A stretch of 64,000 nt of DNA, taken from positions 1 through 64,000 of the forward strand of contig JAUPTC010000171.1 in assembly GCA_030762895.1 (NCBI GenBank). Direction: 5' to 3'. The notes under the pieces are model-generated. The model did no database searches. It was given only the letters and a program-made list of their open reading frames with translations, and was not told where the DNA came from. Below, piece by piece: positions 1 to 11,622 of the stretch (the first letter of the stretch is position 1; every line of letters starts with the position of its first letter). The stretch is from Sophora flavescens. Taxonomy: Eukaryota; Streptophyta; Magnoliopsida; Fabales; Fabaceae. A program made the translations under genes and the position numbers.

Positions 1-54
1 TAAAATTCAACCAAAAAGATCATCAAAGGCAACCTCACCATTTGGTTGTCATCA
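1..54 (+). repeat. 3' end of LTR_A (partial)
   Basis: These bases match the last 54 bp of the complete LTR_A copies, including the terminal GGTTGTCATCA. The rest of this LTR lies upstream of the window. Confidence 0.9.
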
Positions 55-679
55 AGTGGTATCAAAGCTTAGGCTTTGGTTGAATTTCTGAGTTTTGTTC
101 TTCATATTCTACCTATCTTCTTTTCTTCTTTTAAACCAACAAACTATCAAAAAAAAAATTACACTCTGATTCTATTTGTGAAGGGAAAATTTCGTGGTTG
201 TTGTTCTTGCTCAAAAAAAAAATTGCAAGTGTGATTCTCTTCTTCAAAGTTTGAAAAAAAATTTGCACAAATTATAAGGAAAAAAAAAAGTGTGCATGAA
301 ATCTTGGAAAAAAAAAGAGAAGAGAAGAGAAGAGAAGAGAAAAGTCTATTTGAGCAATTTGTGTTCGTGAAAAAAAATATTTCCCTTCTTCCTTTGTTCT
401 TATTTCCCATAGCTTTGCTTTTCTAGCCTTTCATTTTATTCTCCTGTTTTTTGATAAGTTTTGTGATTTTTGTTACTTGATTTTTGGATTTTTGTGTGGA
501 TTGTGTTTGACTCCTCTAAGGCCTAAGAGAGAACAATTGAGTGGAAAAAGGAAAGAGTGAAGATTACATCTTGTGTGGAAAAAGCCAATTGAGTGAAATA
601 CCTTTGTGTGCACAAGTGAGGGAGTGTGGTGAGGAATTTTATAATTTCTTGTTATCTTTTGATATTGTGTGTTCAAGTG
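55..679 (+). other. PBS and untranslated leader, unit 1
   Basis: Two bases after the LTR end comes TGGTATCAAAGC (57-68), one mismatch from the plant initiator-Met PBS TGGTATCAGAGC. The following ~610 bp is A/T-rich leader with A-runs and a GAGAA microsatellite (about 315-345). I see no convincing coding there. Short upstream ATGs exist (for example 295). Confidence 0.85.
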
Positions 680-1762
680 ATGGCAGCCCATGAAGATAGT
701 CCATCATTTTCTCCAAGGTCTTCAACTCTTTATGCTAGAATGACTACTCAAATACAAAACCTTCAAAGGCAAATTGAGCAAATGAGTGCAAATTATGATA
801 GACAACTTGCCATCCTTCAAAACCGAGAAGATAGAATTGAAAGGGTCAAGATCCAAGTTCCTACCTTTCATGGGAAGAATGATCCCGAAGTCTATTTGGA
901 ATGGGAGATGAAGATAGAGCAAGTGTTCAATTGCAATAATTACAATGAGAAAAAGAAAATGAAGTTAGCATCTCTTCAATTTAAGGACTATGCACTTGTT
1001 TGGTGGGATCAATTTCAAAAAGAGAGAAGACGATGTGGGGCGGAGCCTATTGAGACTTGGGTTGAGATGAGAAAAATAATGAGGAGAAGATATGCTCCAT
1101 ACCATTGCCATAGAGTTCTTCACAACAAATTAACGAATGAGGGCAACACTTCAACCTCTAAGGAGGCCGTGGCAAATGCTCATGGAAAGAAACCTATGGA
1201 AGTCTCTCCTAATTTGAGAGAAAATGAAAAAAAGAGTGAAAAAAAATTTGAAAAGAAGAGTGATGAAAATGTGAAAAAGAATCAAGAAAAAAAATGTGAA
1301 AAAAATGGGAGTATGGAAAAGAGTGAGAGACAAGAAAAAGATGAGAGCAAAACAAAAAGTGAGGAGGAAAAAGTAAATGCATGTTTTGATGTTTTTCCTA
1401 ACTCTTTGCCTACTTGTGTTGATTCTCTTTTGAAGGAAATTGAAGATGTTCCTCCAATGGAAGCTCGCAAGACAACCGATGTAATTGAAGAGCTCATCCA
1501 AAAGGAAGTACCCCATGGTTTGGAAACTTGCATGGATTCCCAAATGCTCAACCAATCACCCACTCTTGCTTTACCTCCTATTGAAATATATTTTGAACTT
1601 AAGTCTGAAGCACCCAATGTGATTGTGAGGAATACTTTAGATGGACCACCCATATCTAATTTTGGTGATGAAGATTGTTTCAATTCGAGGTCGAATTCAC
1701 TCAAAGAAGGAGGGGATGATATGAGCCAAGGGGGGGGCAAGTCAACTTGTCATCAAGAATGA
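680..1762 (+). CDS. gag-like ORF of the non-autonomous unit, copy 1
   Basis: This is the longest intact gag-like frame of the array. I choose ATG 680 (MAAHEDSPSF) because copies 3 and 4 have lost the upstream in-frame start region (TGTAGTGAGG) while this ATG is kept in all four. Residues ~55-145 resemble the N-terminal half of the plant gypsy Retrotrans_gag domain: VPTFHGKNDPEVYLEWEMKIEQ, then LVWWDQF, then PIETWVEMRKIMRRRY. After RVLHNKL the usual second half (VEDYYKEMEIAMIRANVEE in the element at 58 kb) is missing, and no zinc knuckle follows. Instead there is a Lys/Glu/Ser-rich stretch, then a linker-like segment (DSLLKEIE, QKEVPHGLE, LPPIEIYFELK) and the PPT-encoded tail NSRSNSLKEGG. An eighth G in the G-run near 1731 shifts the frame so it ends early at 1762. 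It likely made, at most, a truncated capsid-like protein. Confidence 0.7.
   Translation: MAAHEDSPSFSPRSSTLYARMTTQIQNLQRQIEQMSANYDRQLAILQNREDRIERVKIQVPTFHGKNDPEVYLEWEMKIEQVFNCNNYNEKKKMKLASLQFKDYALVWWDQFQKERRRCGAEPIETWVEMRKIMRRRYAPYHCHRVLHNKLTNEGNTSTSKEAVANAHGKKPMEVSPNLRENEKKSEKKFEKKSDENVKKNQEKKCEKNGSMEKSERQEKDESKTKSEEEKVNACFDVFPNSLPTCVDSLLKEIEDVPPMEARKTTDVIEELIQKEVPHGLETCMDSQMLNQSPTLALPPIEIYFELKSEAPNVIVRNTLDGPPISNFGDEDCFNSRSNSLKEGGDDMSQGGGKSTCHQE
1703..1716 (+). other. Polypurine tract before LTR_B, unit 1
   Basis: AAAGAAGGAGGGGA lies directly before TGATATGAGCC, the 5' end of LTR_B. Equivalent tracts precede LTR_B at 6169, 10620 and 15076. The tract also codes for the KEGG part of the reading frame. 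Confidence 0.85.
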
Positions 1763-2644
1763 TATGAGCCCAATAAGGAGCATGGACCAAGGAGCACTAA
1801 AAGGACTTGGTGGGTCTAAGACAAGAGCAAGAGCCAAGAAAGACCAAGAAGTTCTAAACCAAATAGTGTCAACCTTGATGGAAACAAGCCCAAGTTCAAG
1901 TCTTGATGGAGTGGAGGACAAAATGGTTACTTATCTCATCCAACTTGAAGACCCATGATGGGCTTGGATGTCCACTTCCCATATTATCATTTTCTAGTTT
2001 ATTTCTTTTAAATAAAGTGCAATAAACTTGGGTTTTATGAAGAATTTCGAATTTGGGTGCATAGTGGGAGGAATCTTGTTGGTTTGCATACCAATAGTAA
2101 CTCCTTTAAGTTTTTAGCCTTTTTTTTTATGTTTTGTTACTTATGTGGGAGTTACACTTTTAATTTGAGAAATAAGTGTGGCTGCTACATAATGATAGAG
2201 AGAGGGTAATAAGTCACTATTAAGTGGTTGAGTTATGTGTGAGTTTAGTAAGTCATGAATAGGCTAGTTATGTGGGGGTTATGGAATCATTGGGAAGACA
2301 AAGGGTGAAGCCAAATGTTGGCAGCCACACCCCTATATGTAACATGCCTAAACACATGAATAAACAACTTGGATGTTGGATTTGGATTGAAATCCATTTG
2401 TGAGAGAATTGTCTCTCTTTGGTTCTTGGTTGAGCCAACTATTGTTCTTATCAAGAATGCAAGATTCTTGTGGCGAACTTCATAGGCTTATCAAACTCTC
2501 TAGTTTGTGGCGCCATACCATCTCTAATCTTCACCATTTTCATATTTTCTTCCTTTTATGATACAACTCAATTCTGACTTGGATTGGTAAAATTCAACCA
2601 AAAAGATCATCAACAAGGCAACCTCACTCATATGATTGCCATCC
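1717..2644 (+). repeat. LTR_B, unit 1
   Basis: It starts TGATATGAGCC after a PPT. The 3' end aligns to other LTR ends (AAGGCAACCTCAC...), but the terminal ATCA has become ATCC. The 3' ~350 bp is similar to LTR_A (shared U5), while the U3 is different. CCTATATGTAACATG near 2332 is a TATA-like candidate. The downstream sequence starting TTCCTAGAGTGAC replaces the expected TGGTATC PBS. Its U3 encodes the continuation GLGGSKTRARAKKDQE (1764-1958 frame) of the upstream ORF in copies without the G-run indel. Confidence 0.85.
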
Positions 2645-2717
2645 TTCCTAGAGTGACTTATGATTTTGTTTTTTCAACTTTTTTCGGAAGTTTGAATTTT
2701 TCTTAGTGGAGTCACTA

Positions 2718-3609
2718 ATGAAGAAAAATGATGCCAAGAAAATGGAGGATCTTTTCTATTCTAGATGCTATGTGAAGAACAAGATATGTAGCTTGGTCAT
2801 TGATAGAAAGGGTTACATCAACCTAGCTAGTACCACCATGGTGAAAAAGTTGGGACTTCCTCTTCTAGAGCATCCACAGCCGTATGTCATTTGGAGCATC
2901 CCGGAGTTTAGTGATTTCGGTGACGTGATGGTGAACAAACAAGTACGAGTGCCATTCCGGATTGGGAGATATGAGGATGAGGTGTTATGTGATGTGGTGC
3001 CTATAGAAACAAGGCACTTGGTACTTGGGCGCCCTTGGAGAGCTGAACGAGACGCGAAATATGATGTCTACAACAATAGGTACTCATTTGTATTTAATAA
3101 TCGTAAAATTACTCTTGGATCATTGTCACCAAAACAAGTGTATGAAGATCAAATGTACTTGAAAGGAGAGAGTGAGAAAAAAAGAATGATTGAGAAATCA
3201 ATAAAAGAAGAGTGTTCGGTGAATGGGGAAAGCAAAGAAGGAGACGAAATAACAAAAGAAAGCCATGCGAAAAAGGTAGAAGAAAAGGGAATGGAGGAAA
3301 ACAAACAGAATGAAAAAGATGTTGAGAAAAGGGTGGAGACTGCATTTTTTGAAGGGGAAAAAAAAGAAAAAAATTGAGGCAAAGGTTGAAAGAAGAATGG
3401 AGAGTCTTCCTATAAAAGAAAATAAGGTGAAGGGAGCAATGTTGGCAAGGCAGCCTACATATATCTTTCTATGTAAAGATGCTTGTTTGACTACTAATGC
3501 AAACTCTTTGCCTAGAGGTGATGACTCTATTTTGAAGGAAGTTGAAGAAACAATTCCAAGAGAGGTGCCCCATGGATTCAAAATGGTTGTGTTTGAACCA
3601 GGAGGATAA
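2718..3609 (+). pseudogene. Degenerate protease + RT-linker ORF, copy 1
   Basis: Residues after ATG 2718 align with the retropepsin region of plant gypsy pol: CSLVIDRKGYINLAS (catalytic segment at 2802-2813), KLGLPLLEHPQPY, NKQVRVPFRIG, DEVLCDVVP and LVLGRPW (3018-3038). In the related element at 59.2 kb the catalytic triplet is Asp-Ser-Gly; here it is Asp-Arg-Lys, so proteolytic activity is unlikely. A K/E-rich linker follows, with a frame change in an A-run near 3360-3370. The second part (from 3397) reads QPTYIFLCKDACL, EVEETIPREVPHGFK and VVFEPGG, then stops at 3609. EVPHG is upstream of RT in intact elements and VVFEPG is near the integrase C-terminus, so RT, RNase H and most of IN were deleted between them. 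Confidence 0.8.
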
Positions 3610-3652
3610 AGAAGACTCCTTAAGGCAATAAATTCGAGGTCGAATTCTTTTC

Positions 3653-3665
3653 AAGAGGGTGGGAA
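3653..3665 (+). other. Polypurine tract before LTR_A, unit 1
   Basis: AAGAGGGTGGGAA lies directly before TGATGCAAACC. The same tract is at 8104-8116, 12559-12571 and 17022-17034. The upstream AATTCGAGGTCGAATTC box is shared with the other PPTs in the window. Confidence 0.85.
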
Positions 3666-4508
3666 TGATGCAAACCAAGGATGATGTCCAATTTGAGGCC
3701 AAATTAATATTTTTGATGAAAAATTTATTTTCATTGTGGTGAACCCGTATGCTTGATTTGGTCATATCTTGAGCTACGAATATCCGATTGATGCATTCTT
3801 TGGTGCGTTGGAAAGCTTAGGGAATTATCTACAAATCATATCTCAGGCCTCTTGACCAAATTCGGCTTCTATCATGGTGAAAAACGGGCTGCAAGTTTAA
3901 TATGAATTCTTGGACCTTAAATGAGTTATATGTTTAATTGGGCTACACTAAGCTTGATGAATGAGCAAGGTCCATTATGAATGGTGGCTGGCACGTTTTT
4001 GGAACTTACAAAGGAGAGCAACCTTTGGCTTGCATGCCTAGGTAACTCCTTTAGAAGTTATGGAACCACTTTTATTATTTTCTTAAGTAGGATAGTTATG
4101 TTCTTTTAATAACCACTTAGTGGAGAGTTATGTCTAGTTATTAGGAGTTTATGTCATCTTATGATGACCTTTGGTTTTTATTTCCCTATGCTATAAGTAC
4201 ACACCTATTACATGAGGAATGATAACTTGGATGTTGAATTTGGATTGAAATCCATTTGTGAGAGAATTGTCTCTCTTTGGTTCTTGGTTGAGCCAACTAT
4301 TGTTCTTATCAAGAATCCACGATTCTTGTGGCGAACCTCACTTGGCTTATCAATCTCTCTAGTTTGTGGCGCCATCACCATCTCTATTCTCCATCCATTT
4401 GTTTCTTTTCTTCCCTTTATTTTAATCTCAAAAATTGTTCCGCAAATTAATTGGTAAAATTCAACCAAAAAGATCATCAAAGGCAACCTCACCATTTGGT
4501 TGTCATCA
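3666..4508 (+). repeat. LTR_A, unit 1 (843 bp)
   Basis: Boundaries are TGATGCAAACC and GGTTGTCATCA, with a PPT upstream and a PBS two bases downstream. TATAAGTA at 4192-4199 is a TATA-box candidate. Downstream of it, the R/U5 part resembles LTR_B, while the U3 resembles that of the nested LTRs at 28-53 kb. Confidence 0.93.
4192..4199 (+). promoter_or_regulatory. TATA-box candidate in LTR_A
   Basis: TATAAGTA in a position expected for the LTR promoter, about 315 bp before the LTR 3' end. Copy 2 keeps it (8643-8650). Copies 3 and 4 have TATATGTA (13098-13105, 17560-17567), the same as the nested LTRs. Confidence 0.55.
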
Positions 4509-5132
4509 AGTGGTATCAAAGCTTAGGCTTTGGTTGAATTTCTGAGTTTTGTTCTTCATATTCTACCTATCTTCTTTTCTTCTTTTAAACCAACAAACTA
4601 TCAAAACAAAATTACACTCTGATTCTATTTGTGAAGGGAAAATTTCGTGGTTGTTGTTCTTGCTCAAAAAAAAAATTGCAAGTGTGATTCTCTTCTTCAA
4701 AGTTTGAAAAAAAATTTGCACAAATTATAAGGAAAAAAAAAAGTGTGCATGAAATCTTGGAAAAAAAAAAGAGAAGAGAAGAGAAGAGAAGAGAAAAGTC
4801 TATTTGAGCAATTTGTGTTCGTGAAAAAAAATATTTCCCTTCTTCCTTTGTTCATATTTCCCATAGCTTTGCTTTTCTAGCCTTTCATTTTATTCTCCTG
4901 TTTTTGATAAGTTTTGTGATTTTTGTTACTTGATTTTTGGATTTTTGTGTGGATTGTGTTTGACTCCTCTAAGGCCTAAGAGAGAACAATTGAGTGGAAA
5001 AAGGAAAGAGTGAAGATTACATCTTGTGTGGAAAAAGCCAATTGAGTGAAATACCTTTGTGTGCACAAGTGAGGGAGTGTGGTGAGGAATTTTATAATTT
5101 CTTGTTATCTTTTGATATTGTGTGTTCAAGTG
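4509..5132 (+). other. PBS and untranslated leader, unit 2
   Basis: PBS TGGTATCAAAGC is at 4511-4522. The leader differs from unit 1 by small indels in A-runs. Confidence 0.85.
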
Positions 5133-6409
5133 ATGGCAGCCCATGAAGATAGTCCATCATTTTCTCCAAGGTCTTCAACTCTTTATGCTAGAATGACTAC
5201 TCAAATACAAAACCTTCAAAGGCAAATGGAGCAAATGAGTGCAAATTATGATAGACAACTTGCCATCCTTCAAAACCGAGAAGATAGAATTGAAAGGGTC
5301 AAGATCCAAGTTCCTACCTTTCATGGGAAGAATGATCCCGAAGTCTATTTGGAATGGGAGATGAAGATAGAGCAAGTGTTCAATTGCAATAATTACAATG
5401 AGAAAAAGAAAATGAAGTTAGCATCTCTTCAATTTAAGGACTATGCACTTGTTTGGTGGGATCAATTTCAAAAAGAGAGAAGACGATGTGGGGCGGAGCC
5501 TATTGAGACTTGGGTTGAGATGAGAAAAATAATGAGGAGAAGATATGCTCCATACCATTGCCATAGAGTTCTTCACAACAAATTAACGAATGAGGGCAAC
5601 ACTTCAACCTCTAAGGAGGCCGTGGCAAGTGCTCATGGAAAGAAACCTATGGAAGTCTCTCCTAATTTGAGAGAAAATGAAAAAAAGAGTGAAAAAAATT
5701 TTAAAAGAAGAGTGATGAAAATGTGAAAAAGAATCAAGAAAAAAAATGTGAAAAAAATGGGAGTATGGAAAAGAGTGAGAGACAAGAAAAAGATGAGAGC
5801 AAAACAAAAAGTGAGGAGGAAAAAGTAAATGCATGTTTTGATGTTTTTCCTAACTCTTTGCCTACTTGTGTTGATTCTCTTTTGAAGGAAATTGAAGATG
5901 TTCCTCCAATGGAAGCTCGCAAGACAACCGATGTAATTGAAGAGCTCATCCAAAAGGAAGTACCCCATGGTTTGGAAACTTGCATGGATTCCCAAATGCT
6001 CAACCAATCACCCACTCTTGCTTTACCTCCTATTGAAATATATTTTGAACTTAAGTCTGAAGCACCCAATGTGATTGTGAGGAATACTTTAGATGGACCA
6101 CCCATATCTAATTTTGGTGATGAAGATTGTTTCAATTCGAGGTCGAATTCACTCAAAGAAGGAGGGGATGATATGAGCCAAGGGGGGGCAAGTCAACTTG
6201 TCATCAAGAATGATATGAGCCCAATAAGGAGCATGGACCAAGGAGCACTAAAAGGACTTGGTGGGTCTAAGACAAGAGCAAGAGCCAAGAAAGACCAAGA
6301 AGTTCTAAACCAAATAGTGTCAACCTTGATGGAAACAAGCCCAAGTTCAAGTCTTGATGGAGTGGAGGACAAAATGGTTACTTATCTCATCCAACTTGAA
6401 GACCCATGA
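5133..6409 (+). pseudogene. gag-like ORF, copy 2 (one frameshift)
   Basis: The first frame ends at 5726: a single-base difference in the A/T run near 5695-5702 shifts it into a stop. The second part (5723-6409) regains the ancestral frame and reads through the PPT into LTR_B, ending ...LIQLEDP. This is the best view of the C-terminal extension coded by the LTR U3: GLGGSKTRARAKKDQEVLNQ. Confidence 0.75.
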
Positions 6410-7096
6410 TGGGCTTGGATGTCCACTTCCCATATTATCATTTTCTAGTTTATTTCTTTTAAATAAAGTGCAATAAACTTGGGTTTTATGAAGAATTTCG
6501 AATTTGGGTGCATAGTGGGAGGAATCTTGTTGGTTTGCATACCAATAGTAACTCCTTTAAGTTTTTAGCCTTTTTTTTTTATGTTTTGTTACTTATGTGG
6601 GAGTTACACTTTTAATTTGAGAAATAAGTGTGGCTGCTACATAATGATAGAGAGAGGGTAATAAGTCACTATTAAGTGGTTGAGTTATGTGTGAGTTTAG
6701 TAAGTCATGAATAGGCTAGTTATGTGGGGGTTATGGAATCATTGGGAAGACAAAGGGTGAAGCCAAATGTTGGCAGCCACACCCCTATATGTAACATGCC
6801 TAAACACATGAATAAACAACTTGGATGTTGGATTTGGATTGAAATCCATTTGTGAGAGAATTGTCTCTCTTTGGTTCTTGGTTGAGCCAACTATTGTTCT
6901 TATCAAGAATGCAAGATTCTTGTGGCGAACTTCATAGGCTTATCAAACTCTCTAGTTTGTGGCGCCATACCATCTCTAATCTTCACCATTTTCATATTTT
7001 CTTCCTTTTATGATACAACTCAATTCTGACTTGGATTGGTAAAATTCAACCAAAAAGATCATCAACAAGGCAACCTCACTCATATGATTGCCATCC
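6169..7096 (+). repeat. LTR_B, unit 2
   Basis: Starts TGATATGAGCC after PPT AAAGAAGGAGGGGA and ends at the degenerate ...GCCATCC. Same length as copy 1 (928 bp); no PBS follows. Confidence 0.85.
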
Positions 7097-7168
7097 TTCC
7101 TAGAGTGACTTATGATTTTGTTTTTTCAACTTTTTTGGAAGTTTGAATTTTTCTTAGTGGAGTCACTA

Positions 7169-8060
7169 ATGAAGAAAAATGATGCCAAGAAAATGGAGGA
7201 TCTTTTCTATTCTAGATGCTATGTGAAGAACAAGATATGTAGCTTGGTCATTGATAGAAAGGGTTACATCAACCTAGCTAGTACCACCATGGTGAAAAAG
7301 TTGGGACTTCCTCTTCTAGAGCATCCACAGCCGTATGTCATTTGGAGCATCCCGGAGTTTAGTGATTTCGGTGACGTGATGGTGAACAAACAAGTACGAG
7401 TGCCATTCCGGATTGGGAGATATGAGGATGAGGTGTTATGTGATGTGGTGCCTATAGAAACAAGGCACTTGGTACTTGGGCGCCCTTGGAGAGCTGAACG
7501 AGACGCGAAATATGATGTCTACAACAATAGGTACTCATTTGTATTTAATAATCGTAAAATTACTCTTGGATCATTGTCACCAAAACAAGTGTATGAAGAT
7601 CAAATGTACTTGAAAGGAGAGAGTGAGAAAAAAGAATGATTGAGAAATCAATAAAAGAAGAGTGTTCGGTGAATGGGGAAAGCAAAGAAGGAGAAGTAAT
7701 AAAAAAAGAAAGCCATGAGAAAAAGGTAGAAGAAAAGGGAATGGAGGAAAACAAACAGAATGAAAAAGATGTTGAGAAAAGGGTGGAGACTGCATTTTTT
7801 GAAGGGGAAAAAAAAAGAAAAAAATTGAGGCAAAGGTTGAAAGAAGAATGGAGAGTCTTCCTATAAAAGAAAATAAGGTGAAGGGAGCAATGTTGGCAAG
7901 GCAGCCTACATATATCTTTCTATGTAAAGATGCTTGTTTGACTACTAATGCAAACTCTTTGCCTAGAGGTGATGACTCTATTTTGAAGGAAGTTGAAGAA
8001 ACAATTCCAAGAGAGGTGCCCCATGGATTCAAAATGGTTGTGTTTGAACCAGGAGGATAA
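7169..8060 (+). pseudogene. Degenerate protease + RT-linker ORF, copy 2
   Basis: Same domains as copy 1, with the altered catalytic segment DRKG. One A fewer in the run after GESEKK ends the first frame at 7639. The frame resumes at 7636 and again at 7848, ending VVFEPGG at 8060. Confidence 0.78.
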
Positions 8061-8116
8061 AGAAGACTCCTTAAGGCAATAAATTCGAGGTCGAATTCTT
8101 TTCAAGAGGGTGGGAA

Positions 8117-8959
8117 TGATGCAAACCAAGGATGATGTCCAATTTGAGGCCAAATTAATATTTTTGATGAAAAATTTATTTTCATTGTGGTGAACCCGTA
8201 TGCTTGATTTGGTCATATCTTGAGCTACGAATATCCGATTGATGCATTCTTTGGTGCGTTGGAAAGCTTATGGAATTATCTACAAATCATATCTCAGGCC
8301 TCTTGACCAAATTCGGCTTCTATCATGGTGAAAAACGGGCTGCAAGTTTAATATGAATTCTTGGACCTTAAATGAGTTATATGTTTAATTGGGCTACACT
8401 AAGCTTGATGAATGAGCAAGGTCCATTATGAATGGTGGCTGGCACGTTTTTGGAACTTACAAAGGAGAGCAACCTTTGGCTTGCATGCCTAGGTAACTCC
8501 TTTAGAAGTTATGGAACCACTTTTATTATTTTCTTAAGTAGGATAGTTATGTTCTTTTAATAACCACTTAGTGGAGAGTTATGTCTAGTTATTAGGAGTT
8601 TATGTCATCTTATGATGACCTTTGGTTTTTATTTCCCTATGCTATAAGTACACACCTATTACATGAGGAATGATAACTTGGATGTTGAATTTGGATTGAA
8701 ATCCATTTGTGAGAGAATTGTCTCTCTTTGGTTCTTGGTTGAGCCAACTATTGTTCTTATCAAGAATCCACGATTCTTGTGGCGAACCTCACTTGGCTTA
8801 TCAATCTCTCTAGTTTGTGGCGCCATCACCATCTCTATTCTCCATCCATTTGTTTCTTTTCTTCCCTTTATTTTAATCTCAAAAATTGTTCCGCAAATTA
8901 ATTGGTAAAATTCAACCAAAAAGATCATCAAAGGCAACCTCACCATTTGGTTGTCATCA
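8117..8959 (+). repeat. LTR_A, unit 2 (843 bp)
   Basis: TGATGCAAACC...GTTGTCATCA, with PPT at 8104-8116 and PBS at 8962. Confidence 0.93.
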
Positions 8960-9584
8960 AGTGGTATCAAAGCTTAGGCTTTGGTTGAATTTCTGAGTTT
9001 TGTTCTTCATATTCTACCTATCTTCTTTTCTTCTTTTAAACCAACAAACTATCAAAAAAAAATTACACTTTGATTCTATTTGTGAAGGGAAAATTTCGTG
9101 GTTGTTGTTCTTGCTCAAAAAAAAAATTGCAAGTGTGATTCTCTTCTTCAAAGTTTGAAAAAAAAATTGCACAAATTATAAGGAAAAAAAAAAAGTGTGC
9201 ATGAAATCTTGGAAAAAAAAAGAGAAGAGAAGAGAAGAGAAGAGAAAAGTCTATTTGAGCAATTTGTGTTCTTGAAAAAAAATATTTCCCTTCTTCCTTT
9301 GTTCATATTTCCCATAGCTTTGCTTTTCTAGCCTTTCATTTTATTCTCCTGTTTTTTGATAAGTTTTGTGATTTTTGTTACTTGATTTTTGGATTTTTGT
9401 GTGGATTGTGTTTGACTCCTCTAAGGCCTAAGAGAGAACAATTGAGTGGAAAAAGGAAAGAGTGAAGATTACATCTTGTGTGGAAAAAGCCAATTGAGTG
9501 AAATACCTTTGTGTGCACAAGTGAGGGAGTGTAGTGAGGAATTTTATAATTTCTTGTTATCTTTTGATATTGTGTGTTCAAGTG
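8960..9584 (+). other. PBS and untranslated leader, unit 3
   Basis: PBS TGGTATCAAAGC is at 8962-8973. It carries GTTCTTGAAAA where units 1 and 2 have GTTCGTGAAAA; unit 4 shares this, so units 3 and 4 are closer to each other. Confidence 0.85.
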
Positions 9585-10695
9585 ATGGCAGCCCATGAAG
9601 ATAGTCCATCATTTTCTCCAAGGTCTTCAACTCTTTATGCTAGAATGACTACTCAAATACAAAACCTTCAAAGGCAAATGGAGCAAATGAGTGCAAATTA
9701 TGATAGACAACTTGCCATCCTTCAAAACCGAGAAGATAGAATTGAAAGGGTCAAGATCCAAGTTCCTACCTTTCATGGGAAGAATGATCCCGAAGTCTAT
9801 TTGGAATGGGAGATGAAGATAGAGCAAGTGTTCAATTGCAATAATTACAATGAGAAAAAGAAAATGAAGTTAGCATCTCTTCAATTTAAGGACTATGCAC
9901 TTGTTTGGTGGGATCAATTTCAAAAAGAGAGAAGACGATGTGGGGCGGAGCCTATTGAGACTTGGGTTGAGATGAGAAAAATAATGAGGAGAAGATATGC
10001 TCCATACCATTGCCATAGAGTTCTTCACAACAAATTAACGAATGAGGGCAACACTTCAACCTCTAAGGAGGCCGTGGCAAGTGCTCATGGAAAGAAACCT
10101 ATGGAAGTCTCTCCTAATTTGAGAGAAAATGAAAAAAAGAGTGAAAAAAAATTGAAAAGAAGAGTGATGAAAATGTGAAAAAGAATCAAGAAAAAAATGT
10201 GAAAAAAATGAGAGTATGGAAAAGAGTGAGAGACAAGAAAAAGATGAGAGCAAAACAAAAAGTGAGGAGGAAAAAGTAAATGCATGTTTTGATGTTTTTC
10301 CTAACTCTTTGCCTACTTGTGTTGATTCTCTTTTGAAGGAAATTGAAGATGTTCCTCCAATGGAAGCTCGCAAGACAACCGATGTAATTGAAGAGCTCAT
10401 CCAAAAGGAAGTACCCCATGGTTTGGAAACTTGCATGGATTCCCAAATGCTCAACCAATCACCCACTCTTGCTTTACCTCCTATTGAAATATATTTTGAA
10501 CTTAAGTCTGAAGCACCCAATGTGATTGTGAGGAATACTTTAGATGGACCACCCATATCTAATTTTGGTGATGAAGATTGTTTCAATTCGAGGTCGAATT
10601 CACTCAAAGAAGGAGGGGATGATATGAGCCAAGGGGGGGCAAGTCAACTTGTCATCAAGAATGATATGAGCCCAATAAGGAGCATGGACCAATGA
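9585..10695 (+). pseudogene. gag-like ORF, copy 3 (frameshift plus early stop)
   Basis: The first frame ends at 10178 after an indel in the A-run near 10150. The second frame (10216-10695) ends at a TGA directly after RSMDQ, where copy 2 has GGA and reads on. Copy 4 has the same stop. Confidence 0.75.
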
Positions 10696-11547
10696 GCACT
10701 AAAAGGACTTGGTGGGTCTAAGACAAGAGCAAGAGCCAAGAAAGACCAAGAAGTTCTAAACCAAATAGTGTCAACCTTGATGGAAACAAGCCCAAGTTCA
10801 AGTCTTGATGGAGTGGAGGACAAAATGGTTACTTATCTCATCCAACTTGAAGACCCATGATGGGCTTGGATGTCCACTTCCCATATTATCATTTTCTAGT
10901 TTATTTCTTTTAAATAAAGTGCAATAAACTTGGGTTTTATGAAGAATTTCGAATTTGGGTGCATAGTGGGAGGAATCTTGTTGGTTTGCATACCAATAGT
11001 AACTCCTTTAAGTTTTTAGCCTTTTTTTTTTATGTTTTGTTACTTATGTGGGAGTTACACTTTTAATTTGAGAAATAAGTGTGGCTGCTACATAATGATA
11101 GAGAGAGGGTAATAAGTCACTATTAAGTGGTTGAGTTATGTGTGAGTTTAGTAAGTCATGAATAGGCTAGTTATGTGGGGGTTATGGAATCATTGGGAAG
11201 ACAAAGGGTGAAGCCAAATGTTGGCAGCCACACCCCTATATGTAACATGCCTAAACACATGAATAAACAACTTGGATGTTGGATTTGGATTGAAATCCAT
11301 TTGTGAGAGAATTGTCTCTCTTTGGTTCTTGGTTGAGCCAACTATTGTTCTTATCAAGAATGCAAGATTCTTGTGGCGAACTTCATAGGCTTATCAAACT
11401 CTCTAGTTTGTGGCGCCATACCATCTCTAATCTTCACCATTTTCATATTTTCTTCCTTTTATGATACAACTCAATTCTGACTTGGATTGGTAAAATTCAA
11501 CCAAAAAGATCATCAACAAGGCAACCTCACTCATATGATTGCCATCC
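10620..11547 (+). repeat. LTR_B, unit 3
   Basis: TGATATGAGCC to GCCATCC, 928 bp, with PPT directly upstream. Confidence 0.85.
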
Positions 11548-11622
11548 TTCCTAGAGTGACTTATGATTTTGTTTTTTCAACTTTTTTCGGAAGTTTGAAT
11601 TTTTCTTAGGTTGGAGTCACTA

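Noticed and set aside
315..345. GAGAA-type microsatellite as a regulatory GA-repeat promoter element
   Set aside because: It lies downstream of the PBS in the leader and shows no other promoter signal; a role cannot be supported from sequence.
1151..1740. Minus-strand frames of 134-152 codons in the gag-like region of the 4.45 kb units
   Set aside because: Antisense shadows of the gag-like ORF with no domain of their own.
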